The notes under the pieces are model-generated. The model had not been told where the DNA came from. It made no database searches and was given only the letters and a program-made list of their open reading frames with translations. 64,000 nt of DNA from Exophiala sp. HKRS030 (lineage: Eukaryota; Ascomycota; Eurotiomycetes; Chaetothyriales; Herpotrichiellaceae): contig JAHWDD010000005.1 of assembly GCA_023897205.1 (NCBI GenBank), positions 3,472,001 through 3,536,000 on the forward strand, written 5' to 3'. Each line of letters starts with the position of its first letter. The stretch's first letter is position 1. A program made the position numbers and the translations under genes. Shown here piece after piece: positions 46,276 through 57,396 of the stretch.

Positions 46276-47614
46276 CTAATGACGGCCATTAACTCCGTTT
46301 GTCCCATTTGAGGTCCGTCGCACAATCTCCATCTCCAGCACAGGATCCATCCTCTTCTCCAACGGATAGTTACCCCAGAAATCTTGTACATGCTTCAACA
46401 ATCGATGATAGGCTAGCCCTGAGCCAGGCTGGATATGACCAATGATGCCAGCTCGGGAAGATTCGACTCTTTGGGGCACAACCAAAGATCGGCCTACAAT
46501 GCACTCGAGACCATTAAGGCCAAAGCTCATGGCCTCCCGCGATCCTGTCGGAACACCTGTCTCATCGAGGAAGGCGATCTTGGTGTTTGGCATCCGCTCT
46601 CGCAGATAGTTGATAATGTTTGGGTTGTAAGATCCTCCACCACCAAGATAGATCTCGTCAATACCTCCTTTCGGGCCCATCTCTCGTAGGCATCAGCTAA
46701 TGCCTTGGCAGTGATTCGAGTAATTGTGGCTACACAGTCTTCTGGGCTAGCCCTTTTGCTAGCATTCGCTCGCAAATGTCTTCGCCCATTGTGTCACCGA
46801 AGGTTTCCCGACCCGTTGTCTTGGGAATGTCATGCACGAAGTAAGGCCCGGCTAGCACCTCATCGACAATTGTTTGATCCACTTTACCGGCGGCTCCCAT
46901 CTTGCCATCCTTATCGTATTGCTGCTCCCCATTTGTAAAGTAGCGAACAGCGGCATCGATGAAAACATTTCCCGGGCCAGTGTCGAAATCGTAGCCTTGT
47001 TGAATGTCGCCCTTTGGGAGCATCGTGATGTTGGCGATGCCACCAATATTTTGGACAGCTCGATTCTTGGTCGGGTGTGACACCGAGAGTCCATCCCAAG
47101 CCACAAATAGAGGGCAACCTTGTCTCCCAAGCGCCATGTCACTGACACGGAAGTTTGAAAGACTGGTGATACCGGTCTTTGCAGCGATGATGGAAATTTC
47201 CGCCATATCAAGATGAGCTCGTTGTGGGTTTCCCTCGAACATTTCGGGGAGAGGGAGATGCCATATTGTCTGACCCTGACCAGCGATGATGTCCACATCA
47301 TTCTCCAAACTGAAACCTTGTTCCTGGGCAAATTGAATTATTGCGTTGGCGGCAAACTCTCCCAACTGGATGTTCACAATCGAGATCTCTTCGGGTGTTG
47401 TTCTGTTTTCCTTGATCAGTCTCATCACTCTCTTCTTGAGGTCGCCGTCGAAGGCCACCTCTCCTGCATGTAGCAGCTGCATTTTTAGGGGACTGGTGGG
47501 ACTGTCTTGGGTGAAGTGCATATGTGCAATATCAAGTCCGTCCATGGAGGTTCCGGCATTGGTGCCGATGACCTTCAGGCTCAAGGGCTTGCCTATCCAT
47601 TTGGAGATGGCCAT
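46276..47614 (-). CDS. AnmK / levoglucosan-kinase family sugar kinase (two frameshifts)
   Basis: ATP-dependent kinase that opens the 1,6-anhydro bridge while phosphorylating an anhydrosugar. Bacterial AnmK acts on anhydro-N-acetylmuramate; the homologous yeast enzyme of Lipomyces acts on levoglucosan. Motifs: phosphate-binding GTNAGTSMDGLD (residues 17-28), GQGQTIWHLP, the catalytic-Asp region VSDMALGRQGCPLF, QNIGGIANITMLPKG, GYDFDTGPGNVFIDAA and EIYLGGGGSYNPNI. Frameshifts: CCC 46751-46753 and GGGCCC 46673-46678, each repaired by one base, giving 447 codons including the stop. Substrate: fungi make no murein, so levoglucosan or scavenged bacterial wall sugar are both open. It is divergent from a sugar transporter. 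The frame runs 54 nt further 5', but only to a GTG. Confidence 0.88.
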
Positions 47615-48623
47615 GATGATTGGGCGAAGTGATAAACGGTACAGAGGTAGCGCAAAGATTTCGGCCACGAAGAGATCTAGCTTGAGAGAGAAGTGGTATA
47701 AGTGTGAAAGGTAGTGAGTGCGCTCTCTCTTACCTTATATGCGAATTTGCAGAAGATCTAAATTTACGGCACTTACTCGACCCGCAGAGTCGCCCTGCAC
47801 GGCGAAGACTCTGAGCATGCTTCCCATCTTGTGTCTGATGGATGGAGACCTTGAGAATGTGCGAGATTGAGGTTGTCGTTGTTTGGGTGGCACAAAACGG
47901 GCAATTAAATGTCCAGGAAGGAAGGAGCCTCCGACAACAAACTTTGGATCATCTCCACGGGGGTCGCTCCTTCTGCCGATCTTCTGGCGGAGATTCATCG
48001 GCTTGGCGGGGGAGGAAACCCGAAAACGGGGGAAGGTGCGGAGCTTGGAGCCTTTGCCCGAACATGTGACATGACCGAACTCGTGTTCATCCTCCATCTT
48101 TCGTCTTCTCCGGAGAAGATCAACTTCATTCTTGTCTCGTCTGGCTTAAAAGGCAAAATATCTTCAAACTTAATTCCCGGAAATTCTTGCCGCGCAGGTG
48201 GAAGCTGTTTCTACTCAACAGATCCATTCTTCTACTGGCACAGCTCCCACGCTCGGTTCAAAACGTCCATCTCTAGCCTGTTGACCCCGTTCTGCCTATC
48301 TCAACGCTCGCCACCCCCAGAACGTGGCAGGCTCAAAGCAATTCCTTCCTGAGTAATATGTGGAGCCTACCGACAATCCGGAGACTGACCATGGGGTCGT
48401 CGGCTCCGCAAGGCTCCAGAGCCTGCACGGAGTCTTCTCGTGGATTTAGCGAGCATAAAGCGTCTATATAAACTATGGACACCTCTAATATGAGAACATT
48501 CATCGTTCATCTGCCTCATCAGCTGTCTTTCCATAGTCGACCGACGACCATCACACCTCTGTGCTCAAGAGCCGCTTTCTCCTAGTGTCCTCCACCACCT
48601 TGATTCAGCCTACAACCTCCGAA
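47615..48623. promoter_or_regulatory. Shared promoter of sugar kinase and sugar transporter
   Basis: About 1 kb between divergent starts. It contains TCCGGA (48377-48382) and CGG-CT-CCG (48401-48408), candidate Zn2Cys6 half-sites, and a TATATAAA at 48465-48472 about 150 bp before the transporter ATG. Open frames at 47735-48097 (-) and 47909-48352 (+) overlap each other and lack motifs. Confidence 0.5.
48465..48472 (+). promoter_or_regulatory. TATA box of sugar transporter
   Basis: TATATAAA about 150 bp upstream of the transporter ATG, followed by a C/A-rich leader. Confidence 0.5.
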
Positions 48624-50307
48624 ATGGGGCTCACAAACATGAAATTCACCCCTTACACCTCGACCATGGGTCTGAGTGGCCTACGTCTGCAGTTTGCCAT
48701 CGCCACACTTGCAACCTGTGCCTTCTGGCTCTTTGGTTACGACATGTCCATCATGGGCGGGCTCATCACCGAAGAGCCTTTCCTCTCCGTCTTTCCAGAG
48801 ACCAAAAACGCAACTATTCAGGGCATTGTCATAGCCACGCTCGAACTTGGCGCTCTTTTCGGCGCGATCCTCTGTATCTTCTGCGGTGACAAATGGGGAA
48901 GGCGAGGGACTGTCTTCACGGGGATGTTGTTCATGTTGGTCGGTGGCATATTGCAGGCATCGGCATGGCATATCGGGCAAATGGTCGTCGGGCGCCTGGT
49001 CTCTGGCATCGGCTTGGGTCTCCAAGTGGCTACCATACCTGCATGGCAGTCTGAATGCGCCAAACCAAAGTCTCGAGGTCGATGGGTCATGATTGAAGGT
49101 GGTCTCCAGACCTCTGGTGTCGCTTGCGGACAGTGGGTTGGTCTTGGGTTCTTCTACACCAGCGGTCAGGTACAATGGCGTGCACCTGTCGCCCTTCAGC
49201 TGGTTCCAGCTGCAATCGTTTTCTTCTTCATCATGTTCCTCCCTGAAAGGTAAGACTACATCTATCCTACTACAACCATTGCTGACCCATCTCCAGTCCT
49301 CGTTGGCTCGTCTCCCACGGGCGTTTCTCCGAAGCCAGAGAAGTCCTCTCCAAACTCCGCAACTTGGACGAGTCGCACCCAGACTTTGTTGCAGAATTCG
49401 CCGGTATTATGGCCAGTCATGAGGCTCAAAAGGCCGAGGCTGCCTTCGCTTACAAGGAGCTTTTGCAAAACGGCAAAACACAGACCTTCCGCCGCATGCT
49501 GCTCGGGTATTCATTAACGCCGCTCAGCAGCTGTCCGGTATCAATATGGTCTCAACCTACGCCAACCAAATTCTCTCCACCAGTTTCGACTTGAGCCCAG
49601 GCACATCCCACCTCATTGCTGCTTGTGGTGGCACTGAATACGCACTTTGCTCTCTCCTCGCTGTGTTCCTGATTGAAGGCCTGGGACGTCGTAGAGCTTT
49701 CATGTGGACGGCGACCGGCATGGCGGCTTGTTTTGTCGTTATCCCCATTCTGCTGTCAACTAGCTCCCGATCAAACCAACTCGCTGGTGCTGGCCTACTT
49801 TTCCTCTTCAACACCTTTTTCGGTAAGTATTAGCCGCATTCCTGCTGGCATTACCCTTCAACGCCCTCTTGAACTAAGCTAATTGCAACAGGTCTCGCTT
49901 GGGTTGGTGGTCCTTTCCTCTACGCCGCTGAAATTGCCCCTCTCCGTGCCCGCGCCCCCTCTGCTGCACTCGGCTCTGTCAGCAACTGGACCTGCTGCTT
50001 CCTGGTCGTCATGACCGTCCCCACTTCTTTCGCAAGCCTCGGCTGGAGAACCTACATTTACTACGCCGTCTTCAACGCCGTGTTCGTCCCGATCATCTAT
50101 TTCTTCCTCGTCGAAACAAAAGGCCGTTCGTTGGAGGAACTGGACGTCATCTTCGCCACGCCAGGCGATCCGGTGAAGAACGAGAAACGACTTCCTCACG
50201 ACATTTCCATCCAGGATGCAAAGATGGCGTTGGGCCTGGAAGACGCTGGATCAGACAAGTCGGTGGAGGAGGTTGCACAGGTAGATACCGTGGAGAAGCA
50301 AGCCTAG
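48624..50307 (+). CDS. MFS sugar transporter (one frameshift)
   Basis: Hexose-type proton symporter of the fungal sugar porter family. ATG is at 48624 (MGLTNMKFTPYTSTMGL). Motifs: GYDMSIMGGLIT, GDKWGRRGT, GRLVSGIGLGLQVATIPAWQ, LPESPRWLVSHGRFSEA across intron 1 (49250-49296), NAAQQLSGINMVSTYANQI, GLGRRRAF, then after intron 2 (49823-49891) LAWVGGPFLYAAEIAPLRAR and VETKGRSLEELDVIF. The GGG at 49505-49507 lacks one G; adding it gives LLGVFINAAQQL. 522 aa after repair. It is divergent from the AnmK/levoglucosan-kinase homologue, making an anhydrosugar a plausible cargo, though sequence alone cannot show this. Confidence 0.93.
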
Positions 50308-51006
50308 ATGTTATCGATGTCCTTGCCGATTTGTAGTGTAAATACAAGGACGTGGGAATGCAGGAGAGTGTCTCCAACACATGATTGATCGACTGACTGC
50401 AAACGATAAAGGAAGTAAATTGCGATCATTCAGTCTCCGCAATGCCGAAGCAGGTTCAGCTATGAGGCATATATATATATATATACATACTCATACCCTA
50501 ACGATATCGGCATTATTTACACCCTCATGAAGACAAAACATCTGAATCCGGAATTCGTCTCCCTCCGATCGATATGTACATCTCTTGATCTTTGCATACT
50601 CACAGCGACACGTTCTATTTCACGTGCATACAGTGTTGCCGCTTGCCGGACGGGCTCTGTCATACCATGCCATGCCACATCAGTCAGACAGTCTCTGACT
50701 CTGACTCTCTGTTTCTGTTTCTGTGTTGTTCTGTACGTTCATCGCGATCGATCGATCGTACCGGAACAAGGCTGGCTGTTGAAGTGGTAGGTGGTTTTTG
50801 GAGTATTAGTTCGTCCCTGCTGGGATTTTTGGGTCTGGGCGCTAGAGACAGGCATTTCTCCTCTCCATCTAGTTACTCTATATCGTCTTTCCTGATGGTC
50901 AATTCGGTTTCGCTCCTCCTCATCCTCCCCGTCGTCGTCCCCTGGTCAAACGTTCTTCCTCCTCTTCTTCCCACCCCCGGCTCTTTCTTCCTACAGATAT
51001 ACACAC
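50308..51006. other. Convergent 3' intergenic region with (AT)8
   Basis: Between the 3' ends of the sugar transporter and CoA ligase 2. An AT dinucleotide run lies at 50469-50484 and a GATC tetranucleotide run near 50746-50757. The frame at 50592-51017 (+) is pyrimidine-rich UTR, not a gene. Confidence 0.55.
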
Positions 51007-52845
51007 CTACAACCTAGCTCGTTCCCGTTGGTCCTTGACAACCACGCCCTTCTTGCCGGACTTGTTCATATCCCTCAGGACTCTGCGCAAGATCTTGCCG
51101 GAGGGACTCTTTGGGATCTCATCGACGATCTCGATCTCGGTGACCCATTTATGTCGGACTTTCTTATCCTGGACGTACTTGATCAAACTCTTGCCGACCG
51201 CCGAGACATCACCGGACCGACTCGATGGTTTCAGGACGATGTATGCCTTTGGTCGCTCGCCGGCGTAGTCGTCTGGAATGCCCAACACGGCGACGTCTTC
51301 GACATCCTCGTGTCCGAGGAGAAGATCTTCGAGTTCGGCTGGCGCGACGCCGATGCCCTTGACCTTGATCATTTCCTTGAGACGGTCGGTGATGGTGATC
51401 AAGCCTTCTTCGTCCAAGGAGCCGATGTCGCCTGTGTGTAGGAAGCCGTCTTTGTCGAATGTCTCGGCTGTGGCTTTAGCGTTGTTCAGGTAACCCATGA
51501 CAATTTGTGGGCCACGAGCCCAGATCTCGCCGGGCTCGTTCAAGTTGCATTCCTTACCTGTGTCCGGGTCGATGATCTTGACTTCGGTGCTCGCCACGAT
51601 GCTGCCTACGCGGAATGCATATTTATATGAGTATTTGTCTGGCGGGTGTGCCGTGATGCAGGAACATGACTCGGTCATGCCGTAACCTTGTTTGAACCCG
51701 GTGCCGGGAAATCGTTTTTGGAGAAGGTCGAGAATCTCAGCAGATAAAGGAGCGGCACCAGAGGAGAAGCGTTTGATGGATGAAAGGTCGTATTTAGCTA
51801 AAGTCTTTTCATCACGGACGAGACGAATGATGATTGGTGGAACCAGTAGGATTTCTTCAAGTTTGTAATCTTGGACGGTTTGAAGCATCGAATCCATGGA
51901 GAAAGACGGTAGCATGTAGACATTTGCGTTGAGAAGGACAGGAAGATGCATTTGGTGGACAAGGCCTGTGATATGGAACAAGGGAAGAACAGCGAGGATG
52001 CGTCTTAAGGTGTTTGGGGTGATTTGGCTGACTTGAAGGCATTGGGCAATGACATTCGAGTGAGCAATCATGACGGCTTTGGGGAGGCCTGTGGTGCCAC
52101 TAGAAAAGGAGAGAAACCCGCATACCTAGAACAGAGATGTTAGTATATTACACAATAGGTAGATTCCGTCCCGACAAAATAGGTTTCTCACATCCTTGTT
52201 CTGCTTGCCTGGTGGAAGTCTGAACTGCTCGATCTGACCATTGGACCCATATCCCTTTCCCAGCTGAATGAGTTCCTTGATACTTGTGAATCCGTCGAGT
52301 GATCCTTCAAGAAGAAAAACATGGTCCAGAGGAATACCGGCATTCTTGGCTGCTGCAGCCGCGATATCCATACTGCTGGGCACGGTGAAGAGGAACTTTG
52401 CCTCAGCAGTCTTCAAAGCATAACTCATCTCTTCAACATTGTAGGCCGGAGAAGCACCCGAGACGACACCACCGGCTCGCAAGATGCCGAACATGGCGCA
52501 TGGATACCAGACAGTATTTGGCGAGAAGAGAGCGACTGCTTGTCCTTCTTTCAGACCATATTTCTTGACGAGAGCCGTGGACAAGTGAGTCGAGTGGTCT
52601 TTCAGGTCGGTGTAGCTCAGGTGTTCTTTTGTGATGGCATTGGTGAAACCTTGGATTTGGTCGGGCTTCTGATTTCGAAGAGGACTATATTCGGAGTCGA
52701 AGAGCCAGGTCCACACGGGAAGATGCCATGGCACTGAATGGAACATGAGTGGTCAGCTTGAATGGTCGCAGTCTTGGGGCAGCAGCGAGCTCAAGGGACC
52801 AGACTTACCTTGAATGTCGGGATGGGAAGATTTGAAGATGGGCAT
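51007..52845 (-). CDS. 4-coumarate-CoA-ligase-like acyl-CoA synthetase with ARL tail
   Basis: Second adenylate-forming CoA ligase of the block. Three exons: 52845-52809 (MPIFKSSHPDIQ), 52733-52192 (VPWHLPVWTWLFDSEYSP to KQNKD) and 52125-51007. Motifs: FLSFSSGTTGLPKAVMIAH at the start of exon 3, LPLFHITGL, QGYGMTESCSCITAHPP, GEIWARGPQIVMGYLNN, LHTGDIGSLDEEG, and the catalytic lysine in [16 protein letters not shown]. It ends RERARL; ARL fits the PTS1 consensus (small, basic, Leu), predicting peroxisomal import. 565 aa; phases are consistent and the frame is intact. The acid substrate is unknown. An uncorrected model would start at the internal MFHSVPWH and miss the first exon. Confidence 0.93.
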
Positions 52846-53879
52846 CTTGACGGCGGAGTGGTACTGCGGTGGAGGAGACTCGAGGGACTGCAAAGATGAG
52901 ACTTCAGATCAGTCGCTTCGTAGGGCCATATATGAGGACTTGACCAGAGGTATGAATATCATATAACACCTGGATGAGTGGTCGCGTGCATATCAGGCAG
53001 AGGTAAAGAGTCAGCTCTGGATTGGGACATCAAGGAAGAACATGACCGGATATCCCTTTCAGTGTCTAGCAGGTATCCTCGGGATACCCGGTGGGAACGA
53101 TAGAGAAGATACATCGCCTCGGTTGAGATCAAATGCGGAGTAGTGGGAGTGGTGGATGGCACCGAGATGGCGATCGAAGCATTTTGTGGCGGCAGCGTGG
53201 TTTTAGCGGCTCTAATTCGTCAGGATTTCGGGTTTTAGTGACGTCTAAGCGTTTTTGGCTCGACTTTTGCACCGAGGGCGAGTGCGGGGAAGCATTGAGA
53301 CGTGCCGATCAATGAACCGTAGGTTTCCACGAATCAAGAACGAGGACTGCGGCAAGGCTCAGAGCATCATGGTCAACCTCTACCACTGCCCGTAAGATAT
53401 CAACTTTTCCATTCGTACGATCAATCAATGGCTGGGCCCAATCAACAATTCACTAGTCACAAAGTTCAAAGGTCAAAGGTCAGAAGAACCTGAAAGGATA
53501 CGAGAGACGAATATGGAATGGTTACTGTACCTATCCCAGCCTCGTATAGCCCCAGCATCCTGATCTGATGTTCTGATTGATAGGATGTGCTCTCATCGTA
53601 CAGGTACGTCAATCTCTTGCACATTCAACAAGGATAAACATTCATTGATCTATCGTACACAATCAATCTAAGAATACCAAAGCCCCATCCAATCCTTTCC
53701 CTCTCTCCAATCCACTCAATCGTCATATTCACACGCTTGATGCTAGAAGAGCGATTACACAATGAATTCGGTCGCACAGGCCAAGGATGATTCTTCGTCA
53801 TCATCATCCAGGTACCATTTTCGTATTCCGTCATGTCATCATCTTCAAATCGTCTTCGATACAGAGGTTCTGACTATCC
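52846..53879. other. Intergenic region, no gene recognised
   Basis: 1 kb between CoA ligase 2 and the reticulon 3' end. Frames at 52959-53162, 53133-53315 and 53762-53956 are short and motif-free. Confidence 0.45.
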
Positions 53880-55202
53880 CTAAGCCAAGATGGGCTCGCC
53901 ACCTTCTCTCTTGGGCAACTCGGTTTTGGGAGCACTGGGGAAGGACTCCTCCTTGACTGGGGATTGTGGAGGAATCTTCTGGCGAGATGCACCAATGTTT
54001 CCGACCAAGTCTTGAGCCTTGGCGGTATAAGCTCCGGTATATTGCTTGACAGTATCAAGTCCCTTGCTGGTATGTTGAGCAGTCAAATCCTTGAGTTGGT
54101 TTGTCTGTTGACCAATGATTTTGCCAGCATGATCCAATTGAGCATCAATCACTTCCTTGTTCTCAATGTAAATCAGAGGAGCAGAGAACAAAACGATAGT
54201 GCTGAACAAGGCAAACCCCAAAGAGGCAAGAGTTTAATCAAATAATATGAGACCAATGCGGAGAAGAAGGTGGCACCGGTGACGAGGATATTTTCGGCAA
54301 AAACAATGCGTTGAGCTTCAATGACAAAAAAGTTGATGAGGTTTTCGAGGTCATCGAGGGATGCTTCGAGGGTTTCCTTTGGAATCTTATAGTATTTACG
54401 AGGACGAATGGCGCTGGTGAGACTGGAACCGGTGACCGATTTGCTGGCAACTTCGGCAAGAGTGACAACTAAGGCTAAGTTAGTAAGGGGATTTAGCGCA
54501 GGACGCATCAGACTTACCTCCTAGGACGGACCAGGTCAACTTGAGGGAATATCGAAGAACGGGAAGATATCGGAATGCGAAGATCAAAGCAACTGCCGAG
54601 AGGAAAGTGATTCCGGTAGCACGCTTGTTCTTCCACTGGACAGCATGTCAGAGAGATTGTTATTTGGGGGTTAAGGGAAGCACTTACGCTCAAAAGAGTG
54701 TAGAAGAAAGAGTGATAATGTGTCAGAGGGTATCATTGGCAGCGGTGTAAGAAGGGGTTTGTCGGGAGCTGGCAAGATCACTGAACTCGGATGAAGTAGC
54801 ACCGGCCTCATTCTTGATGGAAGTAGCAACAGGGCCTAATGCTCCATTCAGCAAATGTATGATGTGGGAATCTTTTGGCAGGGAAGTTTACCATTGACCA
54901 AGTTTTGTGTGACTGGATGGTCTTTGACCGTGTTCACAGCAGCTGCGGCGTCTAAGGAGAAAGTCAGAGGCGGATGGGAATTGGTTGGACGAGGATGATT
55001 GTCAAAACTGTTCATGTCGTCAGTAATGTTTTGATGGACTTGGGAAAGCTCGAGTTGAGAAAATACATACCTTACTGTTAACCACGGCGTTCTTCAAGTC
55101 AGTGGTATTGCCATTCGTAGGAGCAGACGATGTTTGATCTCCAAGTTGAGATACATCGGTGTGAGCCGGAAGGGCGTTTGGGTTGAAGTTTTCAGCAGAC
55201 AT
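53880..55202 (-). CDS. RTN1: Reticulon-like ER membrane protein (two frameshifts)
   Basis: Shapes tubular ER with two hydrophobic hairpins. Five exons: 55202-55076, 54951-54892, 54835-54688, 54635-54518 and 54468-53880. The acidic/polar N-terminus (MSAENFNPNALPAHTDVSQL) precedes the reticulon domain: LLSWKNKRATGITFLSAVAL, IFAFRYLPVLRYSLKLTWSV, then LINFFVIEAQRIVFAENILV, a second hairpin and LIYIENKEVIDAQLDHA, followed by a helical tail. Frameshifts sit at GGG 54728-54730 and CCCC 54216-54219 (plus strand). One base at each yields NDTPLTHYHSFFYTLLS and LLPLWGFALFS. With both, the spliced length is exactly 348 codons including the stop and every intron phase fits, which strongly supports the repair. 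Confidence 0.9.
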
Positions 55203-57396
55203 GTTGAGAGAGATGTGGTTGGATTTGTGGTGAGTGTGGGACTTGTGTGGTCGAGGATTGAGGTATAGTCAGGGGATTGGAGCTGTGGATTGCAACAGCG
55301 TAGCAAAAGGGATTGGGTGATACCGACGAGATGATGAAGGGAAGTAGGATGATGATGAGAAAGAGGGAGAAGGAGAATAAGTTGTAGTTGTAGTGGATGT
55401 GTGGTTGAGTGGGCAGTTGAAGAGGAGAAGCAGGATGATGGAATAAAGCAGAAGTCAGGGAAGGAAGAATTATGATGAAAGGTGCAACGTGCAAGCCTCA
55501 AGGCAGGAACCAGTGATTCGAAGTTTAGTTTTAGTGCGCGTGGTCGTGGTAGTTAGTGGTGCTGGTGGTGGTGGGTGTCAATCATGTGCAGAAGTGATGT
55601 GATGCGTGCGTGTGAGGTAGGTGCGAGGTGCAAGGTGCGAGTGTGCCTGCCGCGTGCCAGTGCCAGTCCCATCAAGCCACCTACCAAAGGCTAGCAGGCA
55701 GGTACTGTACCTACCTGTCAACTACCTACCACCTCCCTCCCCATCGCGACTGCCTGCAAAGTGCATACTAAGTACTCCGTACGCAGCTACCTAAGGTAAA
55801 ACTCCTAGCTAGCCTCTTAAGTAGTTACTAGTGGTTAGTTTGGCAATTACAGTATGTACAGTTGTAACCACTAACTTGGTAGGTGCGACTATAACTATGT
55901 CCCTTAACCACTTGTTCACATATCCGCGACTCTGGATACCTCCAAACTGAGGCACCTATAAGGTATTTAAGGTATTCAAACACAAACAAGTACTAAAGAC
56001 CCTCTATAGGTAGTTACTATATACTAACCCAAGATGCTAGCTATTAGGCAAGAAATCATAGTTGCCAACTACTTTCTAGGCACAAGTGAACTCCTTGATT
56101 CGGAATTTGTTTAGGAATAATCTTGGTACCTGTCCACGGGCAACAAAGCAATATCTGGCCTGAACCTCAATTCTTGGATTTTGATATACCATCCCCTTAT
56201 CCAGTCCAGAACTATGTAGAGAGCACTAACATTAGCCCCCAGAGAATGCAAACAAATCGTGTTCAGGTGGCCACTCCAACCCTACAATCCTCTCGCACAC
56301 AGTTCGTTGGTTGTTTTGTGCATAAAATCCCAGACAAAAAGGTCGCGTGCGCCAATGCCCCAGCAGGTCACTTACCCAAACCAGTCTAACCCATTACGGC
56401 GTAGACTCTGGTTCAAAAACTCACTTAATTTGATCGAGGCCTAACACACCATCGTCATAACCCATACACCCACCCACCCAAACATCCGAATTCCAAGTTT
56501 CCAGTCACGTCACTCCTACATCGTACATGCCTACATTCACCAAATAGCCACGCGGACTCTCATTCCGAACCCGGCGGCACGGAATGGTGTCATGGACGAA
56601 TTCGTGAAAGGTGTCCTATCCCGGGTATACACGATAATATCAGACCAAGGTACGGAAACCCGAACCGCCCTACAATATTCGACATCAGACCTACACCGAA
56701 TCCGAGGACCCTATGTACTAACGGGGAATCGTTTGTTCGGTCCGTTAACTTACATCATTTCTGTTTTGTTTTGTCTTATTTCGCCCCCACCGGTCGATCC
56801 TTACCCTTAGCCGGCGGACCAACAGTTGAAATTTGGACCAAAAACTTGATCGACTTTTTTGGAGGGAAGCAAATGTTTGGGTTTGTGTTTTGGGTTTGAC
56901 ATGTGATAGTCTTGGCGCTTCGGTCAGAGTTGTGGCTCTTTTGCTGTGGCTTGACCATACCTACTCCGTACAATTCGTGACATACTTGGTCCCCTTCCCC
57001 TCCTGCGCCACTTGGCCAACCTTCAGCCACAGATCACTCCACTCATAGTACCAGTCCTGTTACCAGTCCTGTTACAACAGATGTACAGCACGGAGTATGT
57101 AAGCAGCCCATGCACAGCTAGATATCCAGAAATACCACGAGCAGCACGTGGATTGGACATCCGAATCACCTCGGATATATCAACGAGGCCTCGAACTATC
57201 GCCTCGAACTATATGTTTTGCTCCCACAAACAAAAGCTCATCACGTTTGCGACAAGCCTCCGTGGCAAGCTTTTTTCATTGGCTTCATTATTGCGTGTCT
57301 TCAACGCAAAGTATCTAGGCCGTTAATCTTGGTCTACTCTTACACATCTAGGTGAGACTCGGGCTCTACGCTGCTGCCATCACAACTCTTCAGCAA
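55203..57396. other. Long intergenic region with TAGGTA/ACCTACC-rich DNA
   Basis: 2.2 kb. 55600-56000 is rich in ACCTACC, GGTGCGAG and CTAAGGTA repeats; a 12-bp tandem pair CCAGTCCTGTTA lies near 57053. Frames at 56123-56389, 56592-56810 and 56776-57030 are not supported. Confidence 0.45.

Noticed and set aside
47735..48352. Opposing frames of 120 and 147 aa in the kinase/transporter promoter
   Set aside because: They overlap on opposite strands and have no motifs; better explained as promoter and leader sequence.
48681..49175. 164-aa minus-strand frame
   Set aside because: Antisense shadow of sugar transporter exon 1, with no motifs.
44366..50307. Sugar kinase as a recent bacterial transfer
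   Set aside because: AnmK homologues are known in fungi and codon use looks like that of the neighbours; no evidence for recent transfer can be read here.
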